The position numbers and the translations under genes are program-made. Positions 17,925 through 27,126 of a DNA stretch of 64,000 nucleotides are shown piece by piece; the stretch's first letter is position 1, and each line of letters opens with the position of its first letter. Under the pieces are notes generated by a model that was not told the origin of the DNA, did no database searches, and saw nothing but the letters and a program-made list of their open reading frames with translations. Source of the stretch: Bradyrhizobium australiense (lineage in GTDB: Bacteria > Pseudomonadota > Alphaproteobacteria > Rhizobiales > Xanthobacteraceae); assembly GCF_013114825.1 (NCBI RefSeq), contig NZ_JAAVLX010000009.1, positions 1-64,000 of the forward strand. The letters run 5' to 3'.

Positions 17925-18653
17925 ATGAGCGACCAATCCTTGTCCGAAACCGCGCTGGTGCTGTTCTCCGGCGGGCAGGATTCCACCACCTGCCTGTCCT
18001 GGGCCTTGCGGCGCTTTGCGCGCGTCGAAATGCTCGGATTTAGCTACGGCCAGCGCCACGCGATCGAGCTTGAATGCCGCGACCGGCTGCTGTCCGGCCT
18101 GAAATCGTTGCGGCCGGATTGGGCGGCAAAACTCGGCGAGAGCCACACGCTAGAAATCCCGACGCTGGCAGAAATTTCCGATACCGCGCTGACGCGCGAC
18201 GTCGCCATTGCCATGGGCGAGAACGGCCTGCCCAATACGTTCGTGCCCGGCCGCAACCTGGTGTTCCTTACCTTCGCGGCGGCGCTGGCGTACCGGCGGG
18301 GCATCCGCCACATTATCGGCGGCATGTGCGAGACCGATTACTCCGGCTATCCGGACTGCCGCGACGAGACCATCAAGGCACTGCAGTCCGCGCTCAATCT
18401 CGGCATGGCCAAAAATTTTGAGCTGCATACACCGCTGATGTGGCTCGACAAGGCGTCGACCTGGAAGCTCGCGTATGAGCTCGGCGGGGCAGGGCTGGTC
18501 GACCTGATCCGCGAGCACTCCCACACCTGCTATCTCGGTGAGCGCGGTGCTCAGCACGATTGGGGCTATGGCTGCGGCGAATGCCCGGCCTGCGCATTGC
18601 GGGCGAAGGGCTGGCGGGAGTATGTGGGCAATGCGTCATTGCGAGGAGCGTAA
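17925..18653 (+). CDS. queC: 7-cyano-7-deazaguanine synthase QueC
   Basis: Makes preQ0, the queuosine precursor, from carboxydeazaguanine and ammonia using ATP. The 242-residue protein carries the ATP pyrophosphatase loop SGGQDS at 15-20, and zinc ligands C202, C217, C220 and C223 (CGECPAC). The ATG at 17925 gives the usual start. The last residues (NASLRGA) and the stop codon fall inside a dispersed palindrome that begins at 18634, so the repeat has supplied the protein's C-terminus. Confidence 0.95.
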   Translation: MSDQSLSETALVLFSGGQDSTTCLSWALRRFARVEMLGFSYGQRHAIELECRDRLLSGLKSLRPDWAAKLGESHTLEIPTLAEISDTALTRDVAIAMGENGLPNTFVPGRNLVFLTFAAALAYRRGIRHIIGGMCETDYSGYPDCRDETIKALQSALNLGMAKNFELHTPLMWLDKASTWKLAYELGGAGLVDLIREHSHTCYLGERGAQHDWGYGCGECPACALRAKGWREYVGNASLRGA

Positions 18654-18718
18654 GCGACGAAGCAATCCGTTCTTGCGTTTGCAGATGCATGGATTGCTTC
18701 GCTTCGCTCGAAGTGACG
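18634..18718. repeat. dispersed palindrome at the end of queC
   Basis: CGTCATTGCGAG at the left end is mirrored by CTCGAAGTGACG at the right, and inside it GAAGCAATCC pairs with GGATTGCTTC. It spans the last codons of queC and ends 7 bp before the stop of the minus-strand nitrile hydratase accessory gene, so it may also end transcription from both sides. It is related to the palindrome at 305-358. Confidence 0.75.
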
Positions 18719-18724
18719 GCGGTA

Positions 18725-19108
18725 TTAGCCGAAATCTTCGGGCGTCAGCTCGATCGGCGCGCCGTGCGGGGTGCGGTCGGCGGCGTGGTCCCAGGCGTCG
18801 CGGTAGCGATGGAGGATATCTGAGGTCGTGACGCCCTTGGCGGCGACCAACGTTTCCAGCGTCGCGAGCCAATGCCGGTAGTATGTCTCTCCCGTGTCGG
18901 GATCGCCTTCGGCCTGCGCGCGCTTGATTTGCGCGCCCAGCGTCTCCGCCCATTCCTTCCAACTGAAGATACCGGCCTCATGCAACGCTAGCGCCATGGC
19001 GAAGGCGCGCGCTTCCCAGGGCTCGCGAAACACCGGGCCGTCTTCATCGCGCGGCACGCCGGGAACGGCGACGGCCGCGCGCATCGCCTGTTGCGGGGTC
19101 AGATTCAT
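18725..19108 (-). CDS. nitrile hydratase accessory protein
   Basis: A 127-residue protein of the family found beside cobalt nitrile hydratases, related to the N-terminal half of the beta subunit (FREPWEARAFAMALALHEAGIFSWKEWAETLG, then a YYRHWLATLETLV segment). Family members act as activators that help load cobalt into the alpha subunit. The ATG at 19108 overlaps the nthB stop codon (TGATG), so translation is coupled. Third gene of the nthA-nthB-accessory operon. Confidence 0.87.
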   Translation of the reverse strand: MNLTPQQAMRAAVAVPGVPRDEDGPVFREPWEARAFAMALALHEAGIFSWKEWAETLGAQIKRAQAEGDPDTGETYYRHWLATLETLVAAKGVTTSDILHRYRDAWDHAADRTPHGAPIELTPEDFG

Positions 19109-19767
19109 CACACGCGCTCCAGATAGGATTCCCAGGCGTCGACGGAGACGCTGAGCGTCGGATCGCCGTCCTTGCCCCACAATTCCGGTCCGTCGAAACG
19201 CACGGTGTAGAGCCATTGCGGGTCTTCGCCTTGGCCTAGCGAGTTGGTGTCGGGGAAGACGTGGCAGCCGTGATTGAGTTCGATGGTGCCGAGATGGCCA
19301 CGGACATATTGCGGCAGCCGCGTATGCGTCACCGGGTGGATGTCTTTCATCCGCACGGTCTGGCCAACCGCAAACATCGCAGGCTGCTTTGGCTCGCGCT
19401 CGGTCGGGCCACCGCGGCGGATCGCCGGCGTGACCTCGTTTGGAGCGATAGGCTTGATTCCAGGCATGGGCGGCGACAGCACTTTGCCCGCCTCGACTTC
19501 CTCGCGCGTCACCAGCCCGCGCTCGATCATCAGCGTTTCCAGCCCGGCCAGCCAGATCTCGAAATAGCTCTTGCTGAGGTAATCCTCGGGCGGCCGGTTC
19601 TCGCGCGCAAACCGCGACATATCGATGTTCCAGCCGCCGGGACGCGCCATGGCGACCGTCAGCGCGAAGGCGCGACGCTCCCAGTCGCCATGAAACACCG
19701 GCTCGTTAGGCTCGGGTACGACGGGCCCAAAACCCTTGGCCCCGCCCATGTCGTGCGCGCCGTCCAT
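19108..19767 (-). CDS. nthB: nitrile hydratase subunit beta
   Basis: Structural subunit of nitrile hydratase, which converts nitriles to amides. The 219-residue product opens with MDGAHDMGG, as beta subunits do, has an alpha-helical N-terminal half (WERRAFALTVAMARPGGWNID), and a C-terminal SH3-like barrel (FAVGQTVRMKDIHP, RLPQYVRGHLGTIE). The size is normal. The start overlaps the nthA stop in a TGATG arrangement, and its own stop overlaps the accessory gene. Confidence 0.95.
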   Translation of the reverse strand: MDGAHDMGGAKGFGPVVPEPNEPVFHGDWERRAFALTVAMARPGGWNIDMSRFARENRPPEDYLSKSYFEIWLAGLETLMIERGLVTREEVEAGKVLSPPMPGIKPIAPNEVTPAIRRGGPTEREPKQPAMFAVGQTVRMKDIHPVTHTRLPQYVRGHLGTIELNHGCHVFPDTNSLGQGEDPQWLYTVRFDGPELWGKDGDPTLSVSVDAWESYLERV

Positions 19768-20411
19768 CAGGTGATCTCGCCGGGTTGTTTCGGCAGGCCC
19801 GTGCCGATCATGCTATCGCGGGTGACGAGTTCGGCGAGCTGTTCTTCGCTCCAGCCCTCAGTACCCTCAGGGCGCATCGGCAGCACGAGGTAGCGGATTT
19901 CGGCGGTGGAATCCCAGACACGGATTTTGGTGGTGTCCGGCAGCGTCACGCCGAAATCCTTCAACACGCCGCGCGGGTCCGAGACGGCGCGCGAGCGATA
20001 GGGCGCGGATTTGTACCAGACCGGGGGTAGTCCGAGCACAGGGTGCGGGTAGCAGGAGCACAGCGTGCACACGACCATGTTGTGCTGTTCGGGCGTGTTC
20101 TCCACGACGACCATGTGCTCGCCCTGTCGTCCGGAATAGTCGAGTTCGGCAATCGCAGCCGTAGCGTCCTTCAGCAGGCGTTCGCGATAGGCCGGATCGC
20201 TCCATGCCTTGGCGACCACGCGAACGCCGTTGCGCGGTCCGATCTTCTTTTCATAGAGATCGATCAGGACGTCGAGCGCGGCGGGGTCGACATAGCCCTT
20301 TTCGGTCAGGATCGATTCCAGCGCGCGCACGCGCAACTCGGTCTCCGAGAGTTCGGAATGGTCGTGGTCGTGGTGATGACGGCCGTGGTGATCGTGGTCA
20401 TGGTCGCTCAT
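19767..20411 (-). CDS. nthA: cobalt-type nitrile hydratase subunit alpha
   Basis: Catalytic subunit, 214 residues. The metal site reads V114-CTLCSC with C115, C118, S119 and C120; Thr between the first cysteines marks the cobalt class, Ser the iron class. Two of the cysteines would be oxidised to sulfinic and sulfenic acids. The N-terminus is strongly histidine-rich (MSDHDHDHHGRHHHDHDHSE), a possible metal-holding tail. No amidase, aldoxime dehydratase or cobalt transporter gene lies beside the operon, so the amide product must be handled elsewhere. Confidence 0.96.
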   Translation of the reverse strand: MSDHDHDHHGRHHHDHDHSELSETELRVRALESILTEKGYVDPAALDVLIDLYEKKIGPRNGVRVVAKAWSDPAYRERLLKDATAAIAELDYSGRQGEHMVVVENTPEQHNMVVCTLCSCYPHPVLGLPPVWYKSAPYRSRAVSDPRGVLKDFGVTLPDTTKIRVWDSTAEIRYLVLPMRPEGTEGWSEEQLAELVTRDSMIGTGLPKQPGEIT

Positions 20412-20473
20412 GCTATGAGGATAGGCGCAAAATCCGGGCTATGTCGAGGCAGAGACTCTGCTAGCATTTCCAT

Positions 20474-21234
20474 ATGGGGCACCGGGCAGGGCGCATCAAA
20501 ATGGCGGCAGCCACGGCCATTTTGGCTGGGTTTTCCGCACGGGAGGCGCAGGCGGCCAACGGTGCCTATGCGGTCGATGCGGCCGATATTTCCGAAGTTG
20601 GCTCTTGCAAGATTGAGAGCTGGCTGTCGTCGGCCTCCAACACCGACTTTTCCGCCGTCGCCAACCCCTCCTGCGTGGTCAATCCGTTCAGGCCGGTTGA
20701 ATTGAGCATGAACATGAACCGCGCGCATAGCGACGGGGAGTGGAGCAATACGCTTGCGCCGAAGGCCAAGACGAACATCGCGCCGACCGGCGTCGGCAGG
20801 CTCGGCTTTTCGTTTTATGCCGGCGGCTCGTTCGATGCGCTGACTGGTGAAAACCTCACGGCCTTTGCCGTCGTGCCGGCGACGTTCCGACTCAGCGAAA
20901 CCATGCGCCTCAATTTTAACGGCGGCTGGCTATGGGACCGCAGCGTCGATCGGCATTATCTCACGTACGGCATCGGGTTCGACTGGAAGTTCACGGAAAC
21001 CTTGCAGTGGACCATCGAAGCCTTTGGGCAGGCGGGCCAATCGGATACGCCGGGCGTGGTTCAGCCGCGCTTTCAGACCGGTGTACGCTACCGGCCGAAC
21101 GAGATTTTCTCGGTCGATTGATCTACGGCCGCAACATCACAGGCGAAAACGCCAACTGGATCACGCTCGGCACCACGATCCGCTTCCCGGTGCCCGGCGG
21201 CAAGCCGGAGCACCACCGCACGGGCCATTTGTAA
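20474..21234 (+). pseudogene. outer-membrane barrel-like protein, frame broken near the 3' end
   Basis: The frame from 20474 codes for a secreted protein: signal peptide with Arg/Lys start and cleavage after AREAQA, then alternating strands such as SMNMNRAHSDGEW and TMRLNFNGGWLW. It stops at 21121 after IFSVD. In the next frame the text continues as LIYGRNITGENANWITLGTTI, which is the expected final strand of such a barrel, to a stop at 21234. Restoring one T near 21116 would join them. This is either a real one-base deletion or a sequence error. Function unknown. Confidence 0.65.
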
Positions 21235-21242
21235 GCCGATCT

Positions 21243-22463
21243 TTAAGCCGGCTGCAGCCGCTTGCCCGATCGCGAAGGCAGCGGCGGGAAGGCAACTGCG
21301 ATCGCCATCGCGCCGAGCCCGACGCTTAGCGCGCCGATGTAGAGCCAGCGATAGTCATGGAAGGTGTCGAAGATCACGCCGCCGGCCCAAGGACCAAGCG
21401 CCATGCCGAGGCTCGACACCATGGTGGCGGCGCCAAACACCGTTCCCATGATCCGCGGCCCGAAATATTCGCGCGTCAGCACGGCATAGAGCGGCATCAC
21501 GCCGCCGTAGGCGGTCCCGAACACAATCGCGAGCGCATAGAACTCGCCGAGTTTGCTGACGTAGAGATAGGTACCGATCGCCAGCGCCTGCACCAAGAGG
21601 CCGCAGACCAGCACCCGTTTGGTGCCCAGCCGATCGGCGAGCACCCCGAGGAGGAGGCGGCCGCCGAGCCCGGACAAGCCTTCGACACTATAGATGCTGA
21701 CCGCGGTCATCGCCGGGATGCCGCAGAGCATGGCGTAGCTGACCATGTGGAAAATCGGCCCGGAATGCGCGGCACAGCACGCGAAGAATGTCAGCGCCAA
21801 CACCAGGAACTGGGGCGAGCGAAGTGCGCCCGCGACTGACCACTCCACTCCCAAATCGCCGCCAGCGCCCGCCGCCGATAAGGCGGATGGTTTCGCCACC
21901 GGGGGCTGCCGGACCAACAGCGCGGCCGGTATCAGCAAGGCCCACGCCATCAAGCCCACAATCATCATCGCAGTACGCCAATCGTAGGTCGAGATCAGCC
22001 ACCGCGCGAACGGTGAGATCGTCATCGGCGCCACGCCCATGCCTGCTGATACCAGCGAGACGGCAAGGCTGCGGTTGTTGTCGAACCACACCGTCGCCGC
22101 TGCGATCATCGGCGCGAAGAACGCGCCTGCGGCGAGGCCGACAAGAATGCCGTAGGCGAGCTGGAATTCGATCAGGGAAGTCGCGCGGCTGGCGAGAAAC
22201 AGGCCCGAACCCAGGAGCAGGGCACCGCACAGCACAACGGGGCGCGTGCCAAACCTGTCGCTGGCCGCGCCCCAGGCAAACCCGGCGAGGCCCATGGTCA
22301 GGAAATCGATGGTCATCGCACCCGAAATTCCGGCGCGCGACCATCCCGTTTCGGTCGCCATCGGCTCCAGATAAACGGCCAGCGAGAACATCGCGCCGAT
22401 GCCGACGCATGTCATCAAGGCGCCGACGCCAACGATCACCCAGCGATACGATGAGAGGCTCAT
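21243..22463 (-). CDS. major facilitator superfamily transporter
   Basis: Inner-membrane transporter of 406 residues with about twelve hydrophobic segments. The loop after helix 2 reads GAASDRFGTRP, and the matching loop in the second half LLGVLADRLGTKRV; both are MFS signatures. The overall look resembles the oxalate/formate and monocarboxylate branch, suggesting a small organic acid, but the substrate cannot be read. I chose the ATG at 22463, which follows AGGAG at 9 bp; a TTG just upstream is too close to the site. Confidence 0.88.
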   Translation of the reverse strand: MSLSSYRWVIVGVGALMTCVGIGAMFSLAVYLEPMATETGWSRAGISGAMTIDFLTMGLAGFAWGAASDRFGTRPVVLCGALLLGSGLFLASRATSLIEFQLAYGILVGLAAGAFFAPMIAAATVWFDNNRSLAVSLVSAGMGVAPMTISPFARWLISTYDWRTAMMIVGLMAWALLIPAALLVRQPPVAKPSALSAAGAGGDLGVEWSVAGALRSPQFLVLALTFFACCAAHSGPIFHMVSYAMLCGIPAMTAVSIYSVEGLSGLGGRLLLGVLADRLGTKRVLVCGLLVQALAIGTYLYVSKLGEFYALAIVFGTAYGGVMPLYAVLTREYFGPRIMGTVFGAATMVSSLGMALGPWAGGVIFDTFHDYRWLYIGALSVGLGAMAIAVAFPPLPSRSGKRLQPA

Positions 22464-22665
22464 TCGCAATTGCTCCTGTTTCCTCCGATCCGCGAACCGC
22501 GCGGATGCAGGTTTCCGACAACAAGACGACGGGGAACCGGCAGAGGATGCTCGCTCGCCGAAATTATTTGCGGGCTTCCGGCATTGCCCGGTTGCGAAGA
22601 AGGCGGGCGGCTAACCGGCGAGTTCTGGGTTAAGGTCTGGAAAATAACGGCAGGGAGGCCGAGCG

Positions 22666-23472
22666 TTGGCTGAATTTGTAAAGATCGAAAAGGGCCTCGG
22701 GCCTGAGGGCCGCATCGCGGTCGTACGTTTCGACCGCGGCGACGGCATCAATGCGTTGTCGCCGGAAGCGCTGCGCCAGCTTACCGAGGCCGCCCGCAGT
22801 TTTGAGGATGATGGCGACACCTCGGTCGTGGTGCTCACGGGCGGCGTCAAATCCTTCAGCGCGGGCTTCGACCTGAAGGACCCCGAAGGCCGCTCGCGCA
22901 AAACCATGGACCTCGGCGCCTTGCGCCGGCACTTGAAGCTCGGTCCTCGGCTGACGCGGGCGTGGCAGGACATGGAGCAGATCACCATTGGCGCCATCGA
23001 GGGCTTTTGCGTCGGCGGCGGTGTAGCGTTGGCGGTTGCGCTGGACTTCCGGGTGATGGCCCGCGACGCCCATATGCGTGTGCCCGAGATCGGGCTTGGC
23101 ATGAATATGAGCTGGCAGAGCGTGCCGCGCATGCTGCACCTGATGGGACCGGCGCGCACTAAGCAGGCCGTGATCTTGGCCGACCAGCGCATCACCGCCG
23201 CGGAGGCTTACGAATGGCGGCTGGTGGAGGAGGTCGCCGATCCCGGCAAGGCCTTCGATGCCGCGATGGCACTCGCTGCCAAAGTCGCCGCTCAGCCGCC
23301 GCTGTCGGTTGCCATGACCAAGCTGACGGTTAATCGCCTGGCGCACGCGCTCGATGATCTCGCCAGCCATATGGACGTCGACCAGTTCGCGCTGGCGAGC
23401 ATGACCGAGGATCACAAGGAAGGCGTCGCAGCGTTTCTGGAGCGACGCAAACCGAAGTTCAGGGGAAAGTAG
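22666..23472 (+). CDS. enoyl-CoA hydratase/isomerase family protein
   Basis: A 268-residue crotonase-fold protein. The oxyanion-hole glycines are in FCVGGGVALA (residues 114-123), and one acidic catalytic position is E141 in VPEIGLG; the position that carries the other catalytic Glu in classical hydratases is not clearly Glu here, so an isomerase or another crotonase reaction is possible. The start is TTG at 22666, preceded by GGGAGG. It stands alone on its strand, divergent from the MFS gene. Confidence 0.87.
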   Translation: MAEFVKIEKGLGPEGRIAVVRFDRGDGINALSPEALRQLTEAARSFEDDGDTSVVVLTGGVKSFSAGFDLKDPEGRSRKTMDLGALRRHLKLGPRLTRAWQDMEQITIGAIEGFCVGGGVALAVALDFRVMARDAHMRVPEIGLGMNMSWQSVPRMLHLMGPARTKQAVILADQRITAAEAYEWRLVEEVADPGKAFDAAMALAAKVAAQPPLSVAMTKLTVNRLAHALDDLASHMDVDQFALASMTEDHKEGVAAFLERRKPKFRGK

Positions 23473-23779
23473 CGAGAATCGGTTTGGATATGCGAACGGA
23501 GCGCTAATCAAGTTGTCGTAACAGAATCTCAATTCTCATCGGATTTCGCGCGGTGTGCTCGCGTCAGCAAAGGGGCGGAATTTGCCGCGACAACCAGCGG
23601 GATTGCCACACCAGAAAATATAGCGCAGCATCCTCCAATTGCATGATCGAAATCAAAACGGGATGGACTATAGCCGCTCGCAACCCGCGACGACCTTGCG
23701 GATCCAGCATGGCGCGCCTTGCGGGAGCTTAGATCAGAACACCGCCGTTGCTGGCGAGCCCACAGATGGAGAAGGCCCG
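23473..23779. other. intergenic region before the rhodanese gene
   Basis: About 300 bp with no convincing gene. A frame open from 23639 runs into the rhodanese gene, but its first 47 residues do not resemble the family and the ribosome site is further down. Confidence 0.4.
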
Positions 23780-24157
23780 ATGAAAACCGTACAATCGATG
23801 CTCGCCGAAGCCGATGCCGAAGTCCCGCGTATCACTCCCGATGAAGCCAAGGGATTGCTGGGGAGGGCCGATGTGCTTTTCCTCGACGTTCGGGAGCCGG
23901 CGGAAGTCACTGCCTCTGGAAAAATTCCGGGCGCCGTCGCCATACCGCGCGGCCTCGTGGAGTTCCGGGCGGATCCTGCTTCGGCGATGCACGATGCGGT
24001 CTTTGACCGCACCAAGACGGTCATTGCTTACTGCGCGTCCGGCGGGCGTTCCGCGCTGGTGGGAAAGACGCTGAAGGATATGGGCTACGGCAACGTACGC
24101 AATCTCGGCGGCTTCAAAGGCTGGCTGGACGCAGGCGGAGACGTGGAAAAGGGCTGA
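23780..24157 (+). CDS. rhodanese-domain protein
   Basis: A 125-residue single rhodanese domain, probably cytoplasmic. The persulfide-carrying C85 lies in the loop AYCASGGRSALVGKTL, with R90 in the CxxGxR-like active loop, and LFLDVREPAE at 33-42 is the family's N-terminal signature. Such proteins move sulfane sulfur or act as sulfur carriers. The ATG at 23780 follows GGAGAAGG. No sulfur-metabolism gene is next to it. Confidence 0.9.
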   Translation: MKTVQSMLAEADAEVPRITPDEAKGLLGRADVLFLDVREPAEVTASGKIPGAVAIPRGLVEFRADPASAMHDAVFDRTKTVIAYCASGGRSALVGKTLKDMGYGNVRNLGGFKGWLDAGGDVEKG

Positions 24158-24275
24158 GCCGCAAGCCAAACGTTCGAGGGTGACCGCGCATCGGGACGGC
24201 TGTCCAACCTTCAGTCACATGGTCTTCAGTCAATGGACTTGCGTGGCGCCCTTTTGCGTTTCAACCGTGTAACGA

Positions 24276-24443
24276 TCACGGGCGGCCCGCAAAGGCCGAC
24301 ACAAGCACGACCGCCCAGTTCTTCGTCAGATAGCCCTCCAGCACCAGAAAGCGAGCTATCGCTGCTGAAACGAAGAACCCGGCGCCCGCGCCGGTCCACT
24401 GCGCTGGCGTGAAGTCCGGGCCTTTGTTGATTTCAAGACGCAA
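24276..24443 (-). CDS. small hydrophobic protein, uncertain
   Basis: A 55-residue frame starting at TTG (24443), 11 bases after the stop of the M24 peptidase gene. It contains a hydrophobic segment (GAGFFVSAAIARFLVLEG) followed by WAVVLVSAFAG, as in a one- or two-helix membrane peptide. No strong ribosome site is seen. It may be translated with the peptidase transcript or be chance. Confidence 0.3.
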   Translation of the reverse strand: MRLEINKGPDFTPAQWTGAGAGFFVSAAIARFLVLEGYLTKNWAVVLVSAFAGRP

Positions 24444-24453
24444 ACGAACAACT

Positions 24454-25656
24454 TCACCGCGCCAGTGCGCTGCCCCCGATATTCCAGCCGCGGCTGCCTT
24501 CGCCAAAGATCTCGTAGCCTGCTGCAGTCACCGCAACCGTGTCCTCGAGCTTGATGAAGCCGCGCGTGGGATGCTTCATCGTCGTTTCGATCGACACCAC
24601 CATGCCGGCCTCCAATGGGCGGCGTGCGTCCGGGTCATCATAGGGAATCGGGCCCTTGGCCGTCAGGCGAGGGGCCTCGTGGCTGACCAGCCCCATACCG
24701 TGCGCCAGAAATTCGGTGCAGTCGCGCTGGCTGGACTGTGTGAGCCGCTTTTCCGCCGCGGCATAGATTTCGCCGCCCATCGTGCCCGGCCGAACTGCGG
24801 CGAATGCCGCCCGCTGGACGGCTTCGATTTCCGCCAGCAGGTCCTTCAATTCGCTGTCCGGTTCGCCCAGCACCGCCATCCGCGCGAGATCGCCGATATA
24901 GCCCTGATAGTTGCCGCCGGAATCCAGCGACAGCACATCACCGGTCCCCCAGCGGTCGGCGGAAGGCGCCCGGTTGTGGCTGGCGCCGCAGGCCAGCAGG
25001 CAATACTCGAACGTCATTCCGCGCTTGACCTCTGCGATCCTCAGCGCGTCGAAAAGCTGCTGCTTGGTCGTGCCCGGGCCGTGGTTTGCGATCACCTCGT
25101 CCATGGATTCGATCACCAGTTCCGAGGCCTTCTTCAGCTTGGCCAATTCCGCCGGCGATTTGACTGCGCGCAGGCGCTCCAGCACCAGCAGTGCATCCTT
25201 GATTTCGCTATCGGGCAGGGCGTGCGAAAGGGCCCTGCCGGCGTCCATCGGCAAAAACGGCATCTCGACCCCGATCCGCTTCATCGGCACGCCCGCGCGC
25301 TTGATCAGGCTTGCCGCCAGCGAAATGGCGTCCACCGAACCGTTGCCCTCGGTACGGACTTGCGCAACCCACAGCGGCGCCACGGCCCGCTGGTGTGTTT
25401 CCAGCCGGTGCCCGATATAGGCCGCCTTGTCGGGCGCACCTTTCGGGTAGATCAGGACGGGCAAGTACCGGCTGACGCCGAGCGCGTCCATGTAGTCGAA
25501 GAAGATCGCCCGCTCAGCGTCGAGCAGGTATTGGATGTTGTGCTTGGAGGTCGCGACCAGGATATCAAGTCCAGCCGCTTCCATAAGGGAATCGAGCTTG
25601 GCGGTGTCGAATGGAATGGCGCGAGATTCGATCGGACCATTGACGCGTTCTTGCAT
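24454..25656 (-). CDS. M24 family metallopeptidase, Xaa-Pro aminopeptidase-like
   Basis: A 400-residue pita-bread-fold enzyme. All five metal ligands are visible: D245 (SLDSGGNY), D256 (GDLARM), H319 (AHGMG), E357 (SIETTM) and E371 (LEDTV). The N-terminal 150 residues form the creatinase/prolidase-type extra domain. The ATG at 25656 follows CGGAGG. It may be an aminopeptidase P or a creatinase-like amidohydrolase. It is divergent from a TRAP transporter and may process an imported compound. Confidence 0.92.
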   Translation of the reverse strand: MQERVNGPIESRAIPFDTAKLDSLMEAAGLDILVATSKHNIQYLLDAERAIFFDYMDALGVSRYLPVLIYPKGAPDKAAYIGHRLETHQRAVAPLWVAQVRTEGNGSVDAISLAASLIKRAGVPMKRIGVEMPFLPMDAGRALSHALPDSEIKDALLVLERLRAVKSPAELAKLKKASELVIESMDEVIANHGPGTTKQQLFDALRIAEVKRGMTFEYCLLACGASHNRAPSADRWGTGDVLSLDSGGNYQGYIGDLARMAVLGEPDSELKDLLAEIEAVQRAAFAAVRPGTMGGEIYAAAEKRLTQSSQRDCTEFLAHGMGLVSHEAPRLTAKGPIPYDDPDARRPLEAGMVVSIETTMKHPTRGFIKLEDTVAVTAAGYEIFGEGSRGWNIGGSALAR

Positions 25657-25827
25657 GATGAGACCTCCGTTGCGGCCGGCCTGAACCAACCGGCCTCGGG
25701 GCAATCTGTTTCGCCTGGAGCCGCATTGTGGGTGGGAAGTGGGGGGTCGTACCAGCGATGAAATCAGCGAGCTCCAATGCAGATTGACGAACGCTGGCTG
25801 CTTAATCAGCCATCCGAAATTCGCATA

Positions 25828-25853
25828 AGGTATATTATGGAATATCTATACCT
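25828..25853. promoter_or_regulatory. candidate operator, inverted repeat AGGTATA-N12-TATACCT
   Basis: Two perfect seven-base half-sites in an AT-rich patch, in the 430-bp divergent region between the M24 peptidase gene and the TRAP transporter genes. The geometry suits a dimeric regulator such as a GntR-family protein, but no regulator gene is next to it. Confidence 0.35.
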
Positions 25854-26087
25854 GCAATTGGATCAAATATTTAGCCCGAAATCTTTCTGCGCCAACTCAG
25901 ATAAAGGCTAGGTTCCGAGTGCACCGAGTGCGCTGCTGGCCTGCCGATTTCTCTACGCCGGAGAAACCGATATTGCCGCGGCTTGCGTCCGCTGCAATAA
26001 GCGCGGGCGCGAGATCGTTGATGACCCCGCGACAGCAGGTCCCTATAGGTTGGACCTCAAGAACAATAACTCTCAAGGGAGATCCAG

Positions 26088-27107
26088 ATGAGTTTTTCAC
26101 GACGCACGCTTCTCAAGGCATCCGCTGCGTCAGCGGTTTTGGGCGGCATTGGCGCGCCGTTGGTAGCGCGGGCCCAGACCGCCGAATTTACCTACAAATA
26201 CGCCAATAATCTTCCGGACGGTCATCCGATGAACGCGCGGGCCAAGGAAATGGCGGCCGCGATCAAGGCCGAGACCAATGGCCGGTTCGACATGCAGATT
26301 TTTCCGAACAACCAGCTCGGTTCCGATACGGACATGCTGAGCCAAATCCGCTCGGGCGGTGTCGAGTTTTTCACGCTCTCGGGGCTGATTCTGGCGACGC
26401 TGGTGCCGGCGGCCTCCATCAGCGGCATCGGCTTTGCGTTCCCGGATTACGACACGGTCTGGAAGGCCATGGACGGGGGCCTGGGCGCCTATATACGCGG
26501 CGAGATCACCAAGGCCAACCTCGTGGTGATGGACAAGATCTGGGACAACGGCTTCCGCCAGACCACATCCTCGACCAAGCCGATCAACGGCCCGGAAGAC
26601 CTCAAGGGCTTCAAAATCCGCGTGCCGGTTTCGCCGTTGTGGACCTCGATGTTCAAGGCGTTCGATGCAGCGCCCGCCTCGATCAATTTCAGCGAAGTTT
26701 ACTCGGCGCTACAGACCAAGATCGTCGAAGGCCAGGAAAATCCGCTCGCGATCATCTCGACCGCAAAGCTGTACGAGGTGCAGAAATACTGCTCGCTGAC
26801 CAACCACATGTGGGACGGCTTCTGGTTCCTGGCGAACCGCCGCGCTTGGGAGAAGCTGCCCGAGGATGTCAGGACGACCGTCGCCAAGAACATCAATGCG
26901 GCGGCCGTCAAGGAGCGCGAGGACGTCGCCAAGCTGAATGCCGGCCTGCAGCAGGAACTGGCCGGCAAGGGCCTGACCTTCAACCAGCCCAACGTGACGC
27001 CGTTCCGCGACAAGCTGCGCTCGGCCGGCTTCTACGCGGAATGGAAAGGTAAATACGGCGACCAGGCCTGGGAGCTGCTCGAAAAGTCCGTCGGTAAGCT
27101 GTCCTAA
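26088..27107 (+). CDS. TRAP transporter substrate-binding protein (DctP family)
   Basis: Periplasmic solute receptor of 339 residues. The N-terminus is a twin-arginine signal (SRRTLLKASAASAVLGG, cleavage after VARAQ), so it is exported folded. The mature part has the DctP features HPMNARAKEMAAAI, LGSDTDMLSQIRSG and FKIRVPVSPL, including the arginine that usually binds the substrate carboxylate. A sodium-driven organic-acid importer is expected. The fused permease gene begins 20 bp later. The ATG follows AAGGGAG. Confidence 0.94.
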   Translation: MSFSRRTLLKASAASAVLGGIGAPLVARAQTAEFTYKYANNLPDGHPMNARAKEMAAAIKAETNGRFDMQIFPNNQLGSDTDMLSQIRSGGVEFFTLSGLILATLVPAASISGIGFAFPDYDTVWKAMDGGLGAYIRGEITKANLVVMDKIWDNGFRQTTSSTKPINGPEDLKGFKIRVPVSPLWTSMFKAFDAAPASINFSEVYSALQTKIVEGQENPLAIISTAKLYEVQKYCSLTNHMWDGFWFLANRRAWEKLPEDVRTTVAKNINAAAVKEREDVAKLNAGLQQELAGKGLTFNQPNVTPFRDKLRSAGFYAEWKGKYGDQAWELLEKSVGKLS

Positions 27108-27126
27108 GCGCATGTGAGGGGCCGTC

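Noticed and set aside
20474..21234. Programmed ribosomal frameshift in the barrel-like gene
   Set aside because: No slippery heptamer or downstream structure is seen, and similar breaks occur in unrelated genes, so mutation or error is simpler.
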